Assembly (NCBI GenBank): GCA_964444735.1
Contig: CAYUIJ010000017.1
Coordinates: 1 to 30,425 of the forward strand
Direction of reading: 5' to 3'
DNA: 30,425 nucleotides
Source of the DNA: Phocaeicola_A sp964444735
Lineage (GTDB): Bacteria > Bacteroidota > Bacteroidia > Bacteroidales > Bacteroidaceae
The translations under genes and the position numbers were made by a program. Below the pieces are notes generated by a model. That model did not search any database and was not told the DNA's origin. It worked only from the letters and a program-made list of their open reading frames with translations. Below are positions 17,698 through 26,735 of the stretch, one piece after another (the stretch's first letter is position 1; each line of letters starts with the position of its first letter).

Positions 17698-18687
17698 ATG
17701 AATGCATATATACAAGGCATACTTCTGCTGTTTGTGATGCTGGCCTGTAGTACAAACAAGCGTGAGAATGCGGCCCCGCAAAATATGACAGAAATGGAAA
17801 AGAAAAACATTGGGAATATGTTGGCTCTTTATCCGAAACCAATGACCGTTATCGGAGCAGAAGCCGATGGAAAGGCAAATTGGGTGGTGGCAGGCAATAC
17901 CGGTATCATTGGTCATGACCGGGTTCTTGTAAGTATGAGTAAGCGGCACTGTATCATCAATCAGGAAATACGGAAATCAAAGAAACTTTCTGTCAGTCTT
18001 GTCAGCCGTGAGATGCTGCGGGATATGGATCTTGCAGGGAATGTGAGCGGAGAATATGTCGATGATGTATTTGACTATCATTTTGGAGAAAACAGGACAC
18101 CGGTGCCAGACAAGTCACCCCTGACAATGGAGTGTAATGTGGAGGATATTTATGAGACCGATGGTTTTGATAATTTCATGTGTCCGGTAATCAATACTTA
18201 TGCGGATCCCGATGTACTTGACAAGGATGGCAGGCTTGATTATGCACGACTGAGACCAGTGTTGTCCGAATTTCCTGATTCGTATCTGGCGGCAGGAGAA
18301 ATTATTGGAAAACCTCAGAACTTGGACAAACAGCCGGGTATGTGTGCCAAACTTTCCATGTCGGCCGATGGTATTGTGCGGTTGTCGAAAGTGGAAGTTT
18401 ATCCGGAATATCTCAATGAGTATATGATATACGCGGCCGAAGTAGGAGAAGTTTCGTTACGTACAGAACCTGGGGTTCTGACCATGTATGCCATGGCCGG
18501 AAAAGAGAATCCTTGTCAGATTACCATTCTTGAAACCTATGCAAACAAGGAAGCTTATGACCGGCATATCTCATCAAAGCATTTTCAGAAATACAAACAG
18601 GGAACATTGCACATGGTGAAGCAATTGGTTTTGTCTGACCAGCTTCCGCTTAATCCGGCCAATCAACTTAATAACTTTATTCGATAA
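17698..18687 (+). CDS. Lipoprotein-like flavin reductase / antibiotic-biosynthesis-monooxygenase fusion
   Basis: A 329-residue protein that seems to join two domains. Residues 30-210 resemble the flavin-reductase-like (flavoredoxin, FMN-binding split barrel) family: YPKPMTVIGAEADGKANWV, then GNTGIIGHDRVLVSMSKRH. Residues 228-315 resemble the ABM (antibiotic biosynthesis monooxygenase) ferredoxin-like fold: KVEVYPEYLNEYMIYAAEV, then PGVLTMYAMAG and a C-terminal SKHFQKYKQGT. The N-terminus (MNAYIQGILLLFVMLACS) is hydrophobic and ends in a lipobox-like MLAC, suggesting export and lipid anchoring at Cys17. That is odd, because flavin reductases are usually cytoplasmic. It lies 5 bases before an exported flavodoxin and is probably co-expressed with it. 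The electron donor and acceptor are unknown; both domain calls come from sequence pattern only. Confidence 0.75.
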   Translation: MNAYIQGILLLFVMLACSTNKRENAAPQNMTEMEKKNIGNMLALYPKPMTVIGAEADGKANWVVAGNTGIIGHDRVLVSMSKRHCIINQEIRKSKKLSVSLVSREMLRDMDLAGNVSGEYVDDVFDYHFGENRTPVPDKSPLTMECNVEDIYETDGFDNFMCPVINTYADPDVLDKDGRLDYARLRPVLSEFPDSYLAAGEIIGKPQNLDKQPGMCAKLSMSADGIVRLSKVEVYPEYLNEYMIYAAEVGEVSLRTEPGVLTMYAMAGKENPCQITILETYANKEAYDRHISSKHFQKYKQGTLHMVKQLVLSDQLPLNPANQLNNFIR

Positions 18688-18692
18688 AAATT

Positions 18693-19250
18693 ATGAACAG
18701 GATTTCAGTATTACTTACACTCGTTTGCATGGCTTGTTTTTCAGCCTATGCGCAGAATAAAAAAGACAACATGAAAACGGCAAAGTTTTTGGTTGCTTAT
18801 TTTTCGGCAACCGGTACAACAGCCAAAGTGGCTCATGAAATTGCGGAAGTCTCGAAAGGAGATATCTATGAGATAGTTCCGGAAAAGCCTTATACAGATG
18901 CCGACCTTAACTGGAACGACAAAAAGTCGCGTAGCTCAGTAGAGATGAATGATTCAAAAGCACGTCCGGAATTGAAAGGGCAGAAGAAAAACATGCAGGA
19001 TTATGACATCGTTTTTATCGGTTATCCTGTATGGTGGAATCTTGCTCCGCGAATAATCAATACATTTATTGAGAAACATGATTTGAAAGGTAAGGTGGTG
19101 ATACCATTCGCTACGTCTGGGGGAAGTGGAATAAGCAACAGCGTGAATATGCTGAAAAGAACGTATCCCGGTTTGAAATGGATGGATGGCAAATTATTGA
19201 ATTCCGTCAATCGTAAAATGCTTCAGAACTGGATTGACGGTTTGAAATAA
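18693..19250 (+). CDS. Flavodoxin with signal peptide
   Basis: A 185-residue FMN-binding electron carrier. The N-terminus MNRISVLLTLVCMACFSAY has the charge, hydrophobic core and AYAQ cleavage pattern of a secretion signal. The mature part starts a flavodoxin fold: LVAYFSATGTTAKVAHEIA contains the FMN phosphate loop (around residues 37-48), and IVFIGYPVWWNLAPRIINT (around 107-125) is the isoalloxazine-contacting segment with its tryptophans. IPFATSGGSGISNS completes the site. An internal ATG after the signal (MKTAKFLVAYF) could give a cytoplasmic form, so dual localisation is possible. The gene follows the flavin-reductase-like lipoprotein by five bases. Together they look like a periplasmic redox pair, which is inference. 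Confidence 0.88.
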   Translation: MNRISVLLTLVCMACFSAYAQNKKDNMKTAKFLVAYFSATGTTAKVAHEIAEVSKGDIYEIVPEKPYTDADLNWNDKKSRSSVEMNDSKARPELKGQKKNMQDYDIVFIGYPVWWNLAPRIINTFIEKHDLKGKVVIPFATSGGSGISNSVNMLKRTYPGLKWMDGKLLNSVNRKMLQNWIDGLK

Positions 19251-19339
19251 AGAACCGGATCGGGATTGTCAGTTATCCGTCTTTTGGAAGTTGTCATAAT
19301 ATATTGATTTTCAATGAACTGATTATGATTTTCTTTGAT

Positions 19340-19385
19340 AAATCCGCAAGTGCCCTTGTCCTTGCAGCAAGGAATCTGCGGATTT
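19340..19385 (+). terminator. Strong nested hairpin after the flavodoxin gene
   Basis: AAATCCGCA (19340-19348) pairs perfectly with TGCGGATTT (19377-19385), and inside it TCCTTG (19359-19364) pairs with CAAGGA (19368-19373) around a CAG loop. It is about 90 bases after the flavodoxin stop. The sequence after it is AT-rich but lacks a clean T run, so it may be a terminator or another structured element. Confidence 0.5.
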
Positions 19386-19703
19386 ATATGATTAGCAAGA
19401 AGTGTAATCCCTTTTCACTGTTCGTGATTGAGGAGGCGTATCCGAATCATTAAAGTCAATTACTCTTATAATTATGTTTAATGTTATACATTGCAAATAA
19501 GCAGAATAGACTCAATGAATGCAATCTGTAACTGTCAATACTGTTACACAAACATAAATATAAAGAAATTATTCTTTAATAATTTTTTTGCATAAGATGA
19601 TATCTTATTTTTGCATGTGATAAACAAAGTGAAACAGTCCGATTTCGAGAAGAAAGGAATTTGAAGATTTTTATTATTATATTACAACTAAAAATCAACT
19701 GAA
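19386..19703 (+). promoter_or_regulatory. pckA upstream region and promoter
   Basis: This AT-rich stretch has no gene. TATTTTTG at 19606-19613 fits the -7 consensus and is preceded by TTTG at 19587-19590, somewhat closer than the usual 19-21 base spacing. A start of transcription near 19620 would leave a leader of about 80 bases before pckA. TGTTACACAAACA (19542-19554) and neighbouring A/T runs could bind a regulator, but no operator is recognisable. Confidence 0.5.
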
Positions 19704-21311
19704 ATGGCAAATTTAGATCTTACCAAGTACGGTATTACTGATACCGTAGAGATTCTGTACAATCCTTCTTACGAAGTGTTGTTTGCAGAAGAAACAAAAG
19801 CTTCATTAGAAGGTTATGAAAGAGGTCAGGTAACTGAATTGGATGCAGTGAACGTAATGACAGGTATCTACACCGGTCGTTCTCCTAAAGATAAATTTTT
19901 TGTAAAGAACGAAGCGAGTGAAAATACTGTATGGTGGACTTCTGAAGAATACAAAAACGACAACAAGCCTTGCTCAGAAGCAGCTTGGGCTGACTTGAAA
20001 GCTAAAGCCGTAAAACAATTGAGCAACAAACGTCTGTTCGTCATGGATACTTTCTGCGGTGCAAACCCTGCAACCCGTCTGAAAGTTCGTTTCATTATGG
20101 AAGTAGCATGGCAGGCACACTTCGTTAAGAACATGTTTATCCGTCCGACAGAAGAAGAACTTGCCAGCTACGGTGAACCCGATTTCGTATCATTCAATGC
20201 AGCAAAAGCTAAAGTTGACAATTATAAAGAACTGGGATTGAACTCGGAAACTGCAACCGTGTTCAACTTGAAGACTAACGAACAAGTAATCCTGAACACT
20301 TGGTACGGCGGTGAAATGAAGAAAGGCATCTTCTCAATCATGAACTATCTGAACCCGTTGCGCGGAATCGCTTCCATGCACTGCTCTGCCAACACTAACA
20401 TGGAAGGCACCGACACCGCAATCTTCTTCGGCTTGTCTGGTACAGGCAAAACCACTCTGTCAACGGATCCGAAACGTAAACTTATCGGTGATGACGAACA
20501 CGGATGGGATGACGAAGGAGTATTCAATTACGAGGGCGGATGCTACGCTAAAGTCATTAACCTCGATAAAGAAAGCGAGCCGGATATTTACGCAGCTATC
20601 AAACGTGACGCTCTTCTTGAAAACGTTACCGTTGACACTGACGGTAAAATCGACTTTGCAGATAAGAGCGTAACCGAGAATACCCGTGTCTCTTATCCTG
20701 TCTACCACATTGAAAACATTGTTAAACCTGTATCTAAAGGTCCTCATGCTCATCAGGTAATCTTCCTGTCAGCAGATGCGTTCGGTGTATTGCCTCCGGT
20801 ATCTGTCTTGAATCCGGAACAGGCCCAATACTACTTTCTGTCAGGATTTACTGCTAAATTGGCCGGTACAGAACGCGGTATCACTGAGCCGACTCCGACA
20901 TTCTCGGCATGTTTCGGTGCTGCATTCTTGAGCTTGCACCCGACCAAATATGCTGAAGAACTCGTCAAAAAGATGGAAAAAGTGGGTGCTAAAGCTTACT
21001 TGGTTAACACTGGGTGGAACGGAAGCGGAAAACGTATCTCTATACGTGACACCCGCGGTATCATTGATGCTATCCTCAATGGTTCTATCAACAAGGCATC
21101 CACCAAGACCATTCCTTACTTTGATTTCGTTATTCCTGTTGAATTGCCCGGAGTTGATCCGAAGATTCTTGATCCGCGTGACACTTATGAATGTGCTTGC
21201 CAATGGGAGGAGAAAGCTAAAGACCTTGCCGGACGCTTCATCAGGAACTTCGCTAAGTTCACTGGGAACGAAGCCGGTAAAGCTTTGGTTTCTGCCGGGC
21301 CGAAACTTTGA
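19704..21311 (+). CDS. pckA: Phosphoenolpyruvate carboxykinase (ATP)
   Basis: A 535-residue cytoplasmic enzyme that interconverts oxaloacetate and ATP with phosphoenolpyruvate, CO2 and ADP. In gut Bacteroides it mainly runs in the carboxylating direction during fermentation to succinate. The length is standard. Visible motifs are TGIYTGRSPKDKFFV near residue 55 (substrate arginine), WYGGEMKKGIFSIMNY near 200, the kinase-1a P-loop FGLSGTGKTTLS near 243, the metal-binding GDDEHGWDDEGVFNYEGG near 265 and NTGWNGSGKRISIRDTR near 440. The codon use is that of a highly expressed gene. It stands alone between its own upstream promoter and a downstream hairpin terminator. Confidence 0.97.
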   Translation: MANLDLTKYGITDTVEILYNPSYEVLFAEETKASLEGYERGQVTELDAVNVMTGIYTGRSPKDKFFVKNEASENTVWWTSEEYKNDNKPCSEAAWADLKAKAVKQLSNKRLFVMDTFCGANPATRLKVRFIMEVAWQAHFVKNMFIRPTEEELASYGEPDFVSFNAAKAKVDNYKELGLNSETATVFNLKTNEQVILNTWYGGEMKKGIFSIMNYLNPLRGIASMHCSANTNMEGTDTAIFFGLSGTGKTTLSTDPKRKLIGDDEHGWDDEGVFNYEGGCYAKVINLDKESEPDIYAAIKRDALLENVTVDTDGKIDFADKSVTENTRVSYPVYHIENIVKPVSKGPHAHQVIFLSADAFGVLPPVSVLNPEQAQYYFLSGFTAKLAGTERGITEPTPTFSACFGAAFLSLHPTKYAEELVKKMEKVGAKAYLVNTGWNGSGKRISIRDTRGIIDAILNGSINKASTKTIPYFDFVIPVELPGVDPKILDPRDTYECACQWEEKAKDLAGRFIRNFAKFTGNEAGKALVSAGPKL

Positions 21312-21404
21312 AAGATTTTGTAAGGGAGCACTATTAAAGGCAAGAGGTTTGTCAAGATTTTGAAGTGCCAAAAAACCGGGCAGTTAAGCCTTGTCCGGTT
21401 ATGG

Positions 21405-21438
21405 AAAGAGTCGGTATTTGTATCAGACTCTTTTCTTT
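21405..21438 (+). terminator. Rho-independent terminator of pckA
   Basis: AAAGAGTC (21405-21412) pairs with GACTCTTT (21426-21433) across a 13-base loop and runs into TTTTCTTTTA. A weaker GC-rich hairpin (AACCGG at 21374-21379 with CCGGTT at 21395-21400) lies just before it. Position and T-rich tail fit termination of pckA, about 95 bases after its stop. Confidence 0.6.
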
Positions 21439-21979
21439 TAACCGGTTCTTCATCTGCTTGTTGCTATAACAGTCAATATATTTTCCGAAGTCTTTATAAA
21501 GGCCTCAGTGCTTTTAAACTTTTTTGTATAGACAGTCTCAGGTTTTAACAGCCCGGAGAAATTCCATGTAACGCATTGTCAGGACAATAATTCCCTTTTG
21601 CATGGCATACTCTGAATCATGTCATGACCGGCAGGATACTTACGATGGCCATAACATTGGTATTGCAGCCTTGATCAGAGTGAGGAATCCGTCATATCAG
21701 GATTACCAGACTTGGAGACCGGGAGTTCCTTTACCTGTACGGCAGCCTGTTCTGACAGGCGGCAAAGGTACGCCTTTTCTCAATATCAGACAGACGGCTT
21801 CCTCTTTTAGTTCTGATGCGGCCGGCAATGAGGCTGTTTCCCCAAGCCGGAAGGCTATGTCTATCCCGCATTCTGAGTCCTGTTGACAGGATGCTTTTCT
21901 GGCAAATAGGCATTGTTTTTTCCTGCCTTACACGATCAACGATCAGATTCAGGTGCCCGGGAACTTACTTCATAAACAA
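21439..21979. other. Gene-free region between convergent pckA and peptidase genes
   Basis: About 540 bases without a supported gene. Open frames on both strands have no recognisable protein pattern. A perfect hairpin (GCCTGT 21745-21750 with ACAGGC 21755-21760) lies next to a minus-strand TACCTTTG box (21763-21770), but nothing downstream of it is coding. The minus-strand frame EQAAVQVKELPVSKSGNP near 21700-21760 might be the stump of a dead gene. Confidence 0.4.
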
Positions 21980-22019
21980 ATCACACCCCAGAAGTTTTGT
22001 GCGGCTTCCGGGGTGCGAT
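21980..22019 (-). terminator. Terminator of the M16 peptidase gene
   Basis: On the minus strand, ATCGCACCCCGGAAG pairs with CTTCTGGGGTGTGAT (two wobble pairs), a 15-base stem followed by TTGTTTATG. It lies about 40 bases after the peptidase stop codon. Confidence 0.65.
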
Positions 22020-22056
22020 TCGATTTTAGGACTGTCTCTTTTATAAATCAGAGAGA

Positions 22057-24882
22057 TTATTTTTTATCTGAAGCTGGCGCCAGAATCAAATCAATAACAT
22101 TTGCATCTTTGAAGAATTTCTTTGCGAAATTTTGAATATCTTCCGGAGTCAATGTTTTCAGGATGTCCTCATAATTCTTCGGGTCTGCAATATTGATTCC
22201 TGTACGATAATAATTATTCAATACAGACATCCAATATGAATTATGATTCTTAGTTTGCTCACTCTCTTTCAATGCATTCTTCACAACCTTATCCAATTCT
22301 TCGGTTGTTATACCTTTCTTCACTACCTCCTCTACTTCGACATATAACAAGGGCTTTAATATTGCTGCCTTTTCCGGATCACAATCAAAGTTCATTTCTA
22401 TTGAGTAAGTTGTTACCGGTTCACGTGAGACAGAACCTGATACACCAACACCATATGTACCACCTTGCTCCTCACGAATGCTTTTAGTATAACGATTAGT
22501 AAGAATATTGCCCAGAATATTAGTACAGTAAGCATCTTTCAAATCATATTCCATTTCTTTGTTAAATGCCAGTAATACAGTTGATTTTGGATTTTCTAGT
22601 GGAAAGTACAATATTTTCTCTACTTTACCTTTTGGACCTCTGACTTTACGGTCAATCCATTTCTCATGACGGTTCAATGACAGAATAGAGCCAATGTATT
22701 TTTCAACCATAGGTTTAACAACTTCTTTGTCAATATTTCCGACAATGAAGAAAGTAAAGTCGCTTGCGTCACAAATACGGTCACGATATACTTTTTCCAT
22801 TTTGTCCAAAGTAAGTTTATCCAAATAGGCATTGTTATACAACATCACACGGGGATTATAATTAGAGGCAATCATTGATATAGAGTCTTGCATCATTTTC
22901 TGAGGCTGCCCATCCGTCTGCTTTACACGAATTCTATTACTTTCAATAATAACGTCATGTGCCTGTGAATCAAAACGCGGCTTCTGGAAACGAAGGTACA
23001 CAAGCTGCATCATTGTTTCAAAATCCTGAGGTGTGGCAGAACCTGAGACTGTTTCATACAAAGATCCTATGGAAACAGAACATCCGACATTCTTTCCTGT
23101 CAGTATCTTGCGTAAAGAAATTGCATCATAGTCTCCCAATCCGTATGAACCAACAAACCCGCCAACTTCACTGGCAGCAGGCAATAAGCCAAGATCGTCA
23201 TATATAGATGAACCGCCGGCACTATATGCACTTAAAGCAACATTATCCTTTTCATAATCGGCTTTACGGAATACAACCCTGGAACCGTTTGCCAAAGTCC
23301 ATTCCTCTGCGTCAAATTGTGGAAGCTCTTTCACAGCTACAATCTTAGAACCCGTTAAATCTTCAGTAATCAAGTTCCCGCTTACTATATTATCTTTGTA
23401 AGCCTCTACAGTTACACTTTCTGTTGCGGCAATGATATCATGCGCTTCGCTTTCGCTCAAATGAACAATCCCTTCACTTGGACCAGTAATAACAATTGTG
23501 CGGTTATCCGGAGTCCACCATTTCTTTACTTGTGCAACGACTTCTTCTGTGGTAATCAATGGAATTATTCTTTCTGCAGCTGCTACATAGTCTTGTATAG
23601 TAACCATTCCCTCGTTTTCAAGGAAATTTGATTGTATGTTTTTAATATACTGCTCGTTGTTTATTTTGTCGGCACTTTTCAATGCTGAACGCAAGCTCGC
23701 CAAGGTATTGGTCTTGACACGCTCCAATTCAGACTCCGTGAATCCGTGCTGAATAACACGCTCATTTTCCTTGAGAACAGCTTTCAGTGCTTCTTTCTCC
23801 TGATTTGGTTTTGCGGTTGCGGACAATGTGTAAGAAGAATATCCGCGTGCCATTCCTCCATATCCTATTGAAGCACTCAAGAACGGAGCATCTCCTTTCT
23901 GTATCATTTCAGAAATACGGCTACCCACCATTGAATTAAAGAATTGGGCCGTCAAGCCATTTTTGATATCCTGATAGGTAACGGTTCCGTCACCGTCATT
24001 CTCCTTATCACGGAACACGCGCGTATATTGTATACCCGAACTCGTAGCCTCCTTATCTGTAGCCAAAACATAATAAGTTTCTTCATGTGAAGGAATCTCA
24101 AAGAAAGGACGTTTTTCCGGATTTTTGATTGCAGGAATAGAAGAAAAAACATTTTTTATTTTTTGTTCCATTTTGGCTACATCAAAATCTCCCACAATAG
24201 CAATAGCTTGCAAATCCGTGCGATACCACTTATAATAGAATTCACGAATAATTTCAGGCTTGAAATTTCGAATTACATTTAAGTCTCCAATAACATCACG
24301 TTCTGCATATTTAGAACCTTTTAACAGAACGGGCATAATTTGATTACGTATACGTGAAGAACTATTGTTACGGGTACGCCATTCTTCTGTGATGACACCA
24401 CGTTCTTCATCTATTTCTTTATCGTTCAAAGTCAAATAATATGACCAGTCATGCAATACAAGCAAACAAGTATCAATGAGTGCTTCATCCGTTACAGGCA
24501 CAGAACTGATATTGTACACTGTTTCATTTTGAGTAGTATAAGCATTTAAATTACCACCGAAAGAAATGCCATGACGTTCTAATGTGGCAATCATACTATT
24601 TCCTGGAAAATTCTTGCTGCCATTAAAAGCCATATGTTCAAGAAAGTGAGCCAATCCGTTCTGTTCTTCATTTTCTAACAACGCACCAGCATTACGGATA
24701 ATGTAAAAACTTGCACTTCCTTTAGGTTCTTCGTTATGGCGAAGATAATAAGTCATGCCGTTAGGTAATTTGCCAACCAAGACTTTAGAATCAGTAGGCA
24801 GAGCTTCATTCCAATTTATCTGTTGAGCATATCCCAATAAACAAATAAAGAACAAAGACAGAAAAAATAATCTCTTCTTCAT
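22057..24882 (-). CDS. M16 family zinc metallopeptidase, exported
   Basis: A 941-residue pitrilysin/insulinase-type peptidase with two M16 repeats in one chain. A signal peptide (MKKRLFFLSLFFICLLGYA) precedes NWNEALPTDSKVLVGKLPNG, the start of the first peptidase domain. The inverted zinc motif HFLEHMAF (His79, Glu82, His83) is followed by a third ligand region EIDEERGVITEEWR around residue 155, so the first domain is catalytic. The second half (from about residue 520, WTLANGSRVVFRKADY) lacks the HxxEH motif, as is normal for this class. Homologues degrade peptides in the periplasm or at the cell surface. It has its own promoter (24914-24943) and a downstream terminator, and lies about 340 bases from the ExbD operon end. 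Confidence 0.92.
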   Translation of the reverse strand: MKKRLFFLSLFFICLLGYAQQINWNEALPTDSKVLVGKLPNGMTYYLRHNEEPKGSASFYIIRNAGALLENEEQNGLAHFLEHMAFNGSKNFPGNSMIATLERHGISFGGNLNAYTTQNETVYNISSVPVTDEALIDTCLLVLHDWSYYLTLNDKEIDEERGVITEEWRTRNNSSSRIRNQIMPVLLKGSKYAERDVIGDLNVIRNFKPEIIREFYYKWYRTDLQAIAIVGDFDVAKMEQKIKNVFSSIPAIKNPEKRPFFEIPSHEETYYVLATDKEATSSGIQYTRVFRDKENDGDGTVTYQDIKNGLTAQFFNSMVGSRISEMIQKGDAPFLSASIGYGGMARGYSSYTLSATAKPNQEKEALKAVLKENERVIQHGFTESELERVKTNTLASLRSALKSADKINNEQYIKNIQSNFLENEGMVTIQDYVAAAERIIPLITTEEVVAQVKKWWTPDNRTIVITGPSEGIVHLSESEAHDIIAATESVTVEAYKDNIVSGNLITEDLTGSKIVAVKELPQFDAEEWTLANGSRVVFRKADYEKDNVALSAYSAGGSSIYDDLGLLPAASEVGGFVGSYGLGDYDAISLRKILTGKNVGCSVSIGSLYETVSGSATPQDFETMMQLVYLRFQKPRFDSQAHDVIIESNRIRVKQTDGQPQKMMQDSISMIASNYNPRVMLYNNAYLDKLTLDKMEKVYRDRICDASDFTFFIVGNIDKEVVKPMVEKYIGSILSLNRHEKWIDRKVRGPKGKVEKILYFPLENPKSTVLLAFNKEMEYDLKDAYCTNILGNILTNRYTKSIREEQGGTYGVGVSGSVSREPVTTYSIEMNFDCDPEKAAILKPLLYVEVEEVVKKGITTEELDKVVKNALKESEQTKNHNSYWMSVLNNYYRTGINIADPKNYEDILKTLTPEDIQNFAKKFFKDANVIDLILAPASDKK

Positions 24883-25223
24883 ATTTGTTTGATAGTTAAT
24901 GTTTATACGGACACAAATGTAAGTCTTTTAAAACATAAACAAACAGGTTAAACACTTAAATAGTTAAAACAGATAATAAAAAAGAAGAAGATAACGGTCT
25001 GCAATCCTTATATAGTGTGAGAAAAATATCTTTTTAATATTTTTCGGCAGCATATTTCATACTAAGAATAGCATTTATAGCTTAAAAACAGAGGAACCAT
25101 CCATTATATACTATCAAAATAATACTTCTAAAATTTTTATCTTGATCTTCTAATTGTTAAAAATTAACCTTTAAAACTAAAAAAACAGGCTCAGTCATTT
25201 CTTGCACGACTATATAAATACAA
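24883..25223. other. AT-rich spacer between the peptidase gene and the ExbD operon
   Basis: No gene is visible. It holds the peptidase promoter at its left end. A perfect 9-base AT hairpin lies at 25021-25029 and 25037-25045 (GAAAAATAT with ATATTTTTC), which on the minus strand ends in a T run and could terminate the ExbB-ExbD transcript about 180 bases after its last stop. The rest is A/T-rich without clear signals. Confidence 0.4.
24914..24943 (-). promoter_or_regulatory. Promoter of the M16 peptidase gene
   Basis: On the minus strand, TTTG (24940-24943) and TACATTTG (24914-24921) match the Bacteroides -33 and -7 boxes with an 18-base spacer. Transcription would start about 25 bases before the ATG. 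Confidence 0.65.
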
Positions 25224-25670
25224 TCAATTAATTTTTACTTCTTTACCAATATAATTTATATGTAATATACCGCTTCTCTTCATTGCGTTTCTCACTTTTT
25301 CTACTATCCCCATTGCCACATGTTCATCTATTCCCAAAGAAACTGAAAGTTGTGCCTGCAAATCAGCCTTAGTATGTCGTGCTATTTCTATCAGGCGATC
25401 TTCCAAATCATTTAGGTGAATTTCCTTTCCGTCTAATTGTATGTATTCGTTTCCGTTCTTCAGTCCTATATATATGTAATGTGATAATTGGGAATGCCTG
25501 TTTTTTTCAAGAGCTTTTCCCTTTGGATATGACAAAGGAATGTGCGAATTCGAATCGCGCATATTGGTAACAATCATGAAAAAGAACAAGATTGTAAATA
25601 TCAAATCCGGCAATGAAGAAATATTGATACCAGGAACTCTCCGGCGTTTGTTTGGCGTAAACATTCCCAT
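25224..25670 (-). CDS. ExbD/TolR-family biopolymer transport protein (second copy)
   Basis: A 148-residue inner-membrane protein with a basic cytosolic start (MGMFTPNKRRRVPGINI), one membrane helix (around residues 20-37, DLIFTILFFFMIV, with the conserved helix-entry aspartate) and a periplasmic domain of about 100 residues ending in KVRNAMKRSGILHINYIG. The aspartate is the proton-path residue known from ExbD and TolR. Its ATG overlaps the stop of the upstream ExbD gene (TAATG), so both are translationally coupled. The two ExbD proteins of this operon differ in length and periplasmic sequence and may form a heterodimer in the motor. Confidence 0.88.
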   Translation of the reverse strand: MGMFTPNKRRRVPGINISSLPDLIFTILFFFMIVTNMRDSNSHIPLSYPKGKALEKNRHSQLSHYIYIGLKNGNEYIQLDGKEIHLNDLEDRLIEIARHTKADLQAQLSVSLGIDEHVAMGIVEKVRNAMKRSGILHINYIGKEVKIN

Positions 25671-26269
25671 TACTTATTTCCTCCCTTTATTATCATAGAC
25701 TCTGATATACGTTGGGGGTAATATGCTCTCAAAGCCTCTCTCTCATTCATATCAGCATTTTCATATTTGCAATGAAAAGCTTTATGACAAAGGGTTTCAC
25801 GCAATTCCCTATAAACGTTTATCACTTTATTTTGCACTTCAAAGTAAAAATGATAATCTGTATTCTCTCCATAACGAATAGCTATTACATGTTCGTTAGT
25901 AACAGCCACATCACCTAAAAGAGGTATATTACGTACATGTTTTTCCGGGAGAAAAGGATCGTTCTCCGGATTTTCTATAAACAACTTTACGGTCTGTTCC
26001 AAGTCGTTCATGGCAACGGTTTTTCCATTGCACAATATTTCACCGGAAGTTTCTATTTTTATTTCCAGTAAGTTCCTTTTCTTTACCTGAACCGGTTTTG
26101 AAACCACCACCGAATCATTGGCAGGAGGTAATATTCTTGAAATGACTTTTTCCTTTTCCATTGATGCTGTCAGCAGGAGAAACACCAGCAACATAAAAGC
26201 CATATCCGCAGTCGATGTCGCATTTATTTCAGGAATATCCCGTTTTATTTTTCTGTTCCACATAATCAA
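25670..26269 (-). CDS. ExbD/TolR-family biopolymer transport protein (first copy)
   Basis: A 199-residue protein, longer than the usual 130-150 residues. The cytosolic start MIMWNRKIKRDIPEINATS leads into one membrane helix with the conserved aspartate (TADMAFMLLVFLLLTA), followed by a periplasmic domain with KPVQVKKRNLLEIKIETSG and a C-terminal extension (HCKYENADMNEREALRAYY) that is not typical of the family and may dock a partner. It would couple the proton gradient to a TonB-type outer-membrane process. It lies 5 bases after the four-helix membrane protein gene and overlaps the next ExbD gene by one base. The start could also be the ATG two codons in. Confidence 0.86.
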   Translation of the reverse strand: MIMWNRKIKRDIPEINATSTADMAFMLLVFLLLTASMEKEKVISRILPPANDSVVVSKPVQVKKRNLLEIKIETSGEILCNGKTVAMNDLEQTVKLFIENPENDPFLPEKHVRNIPLLGDVAVTNEHVIAIRYGENTDYHFYFEVQNKVINVYRELRETLCHKAFHCKYENADMNEREALRAYYPQRISESMIIKGGNK

Positions 26270-26274
26270 TCCAA

Positions 26275-26730
26275 TTATTTTATACGAATATGTTTAAAGA
26301 GCTTGATTACGGCACCGATAATACACAACACGGCTATACCCAGCAACAGATAGACTGCATAAAGCAACATATCTACCGTCTTCAGCCAAAATACATTGTC
26401 ATAAACCTTACCCTGAAGCATTATCGGCTCTTTAGAAGACAATAAATAAGCCACACCGAAAAGTGCCACAAACAAGGCAACTCCCCATAATAAACGATGT
26501 GTTCTTCTTTTATCAAGTTTCCATGCATGAACAAACTGAAAGAAAACAGCAGCCATTGTAACCAGCAAAACCATGAAAAGCATGCAATAAACAAGCATAA
26601 TCAATACATTCGTATATAATGGTTGTTCATTATTATACCCTGCTCCATAGAAAAGAGCAACAGAAACCAGTATGATTCCCAATAGGACATATAAAACCGT
26701 ATGAGATATCTTATAGAATGGATGTAACAT
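26275..26730 (-). CDS. Four-helix membrane protein of unknown function in an ExbB-ExbD operon
   Basis: A 151-residue protein with about four membrane helices (around residues 12-31, 43-65, 82-99 and 125-146) and no soluble domain. I do not recognise a family beyond its position. It lies between the ExbB-like and the first ExbD gene with gaps of only five bases on each side, so it is very likely a fixed part of the energising complex, perhaps an accessory or assembly subunit. Basic residues at the C-terminus (KLFKHIRIK) would place that end in the cytoplasm. Confidence 0.75.
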   Translation of the reverse strand: MLHPFYKISHTVLYVLLGIILVSVALFYGAGYNNEQPLYTNVLIMLVYCMLFMVLLVTMAAVFFQFVHAWKLDKRRTHRLLWGVALFVALFGVAYLLSSKEPIMLQGKVYDNVFWLKTVDMLLYAVYLLLGIAVLCIIGAVIKLFKHIRIK

Positions 26731-26735
26731 GGTTA

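Noticed and set aside
20841..21371. A 176-codon minus-strand frame opposite pckA
   Set aside because: It lies within the highly conserved coding strand of pckA and lacks a leader or promoter.
21755..21770. TACCTTTG promoter-like box and hairpin on the minus strand after pckA
   Set aside because: No gene follows and there is no -33 box at the expected distance; treated as chance.
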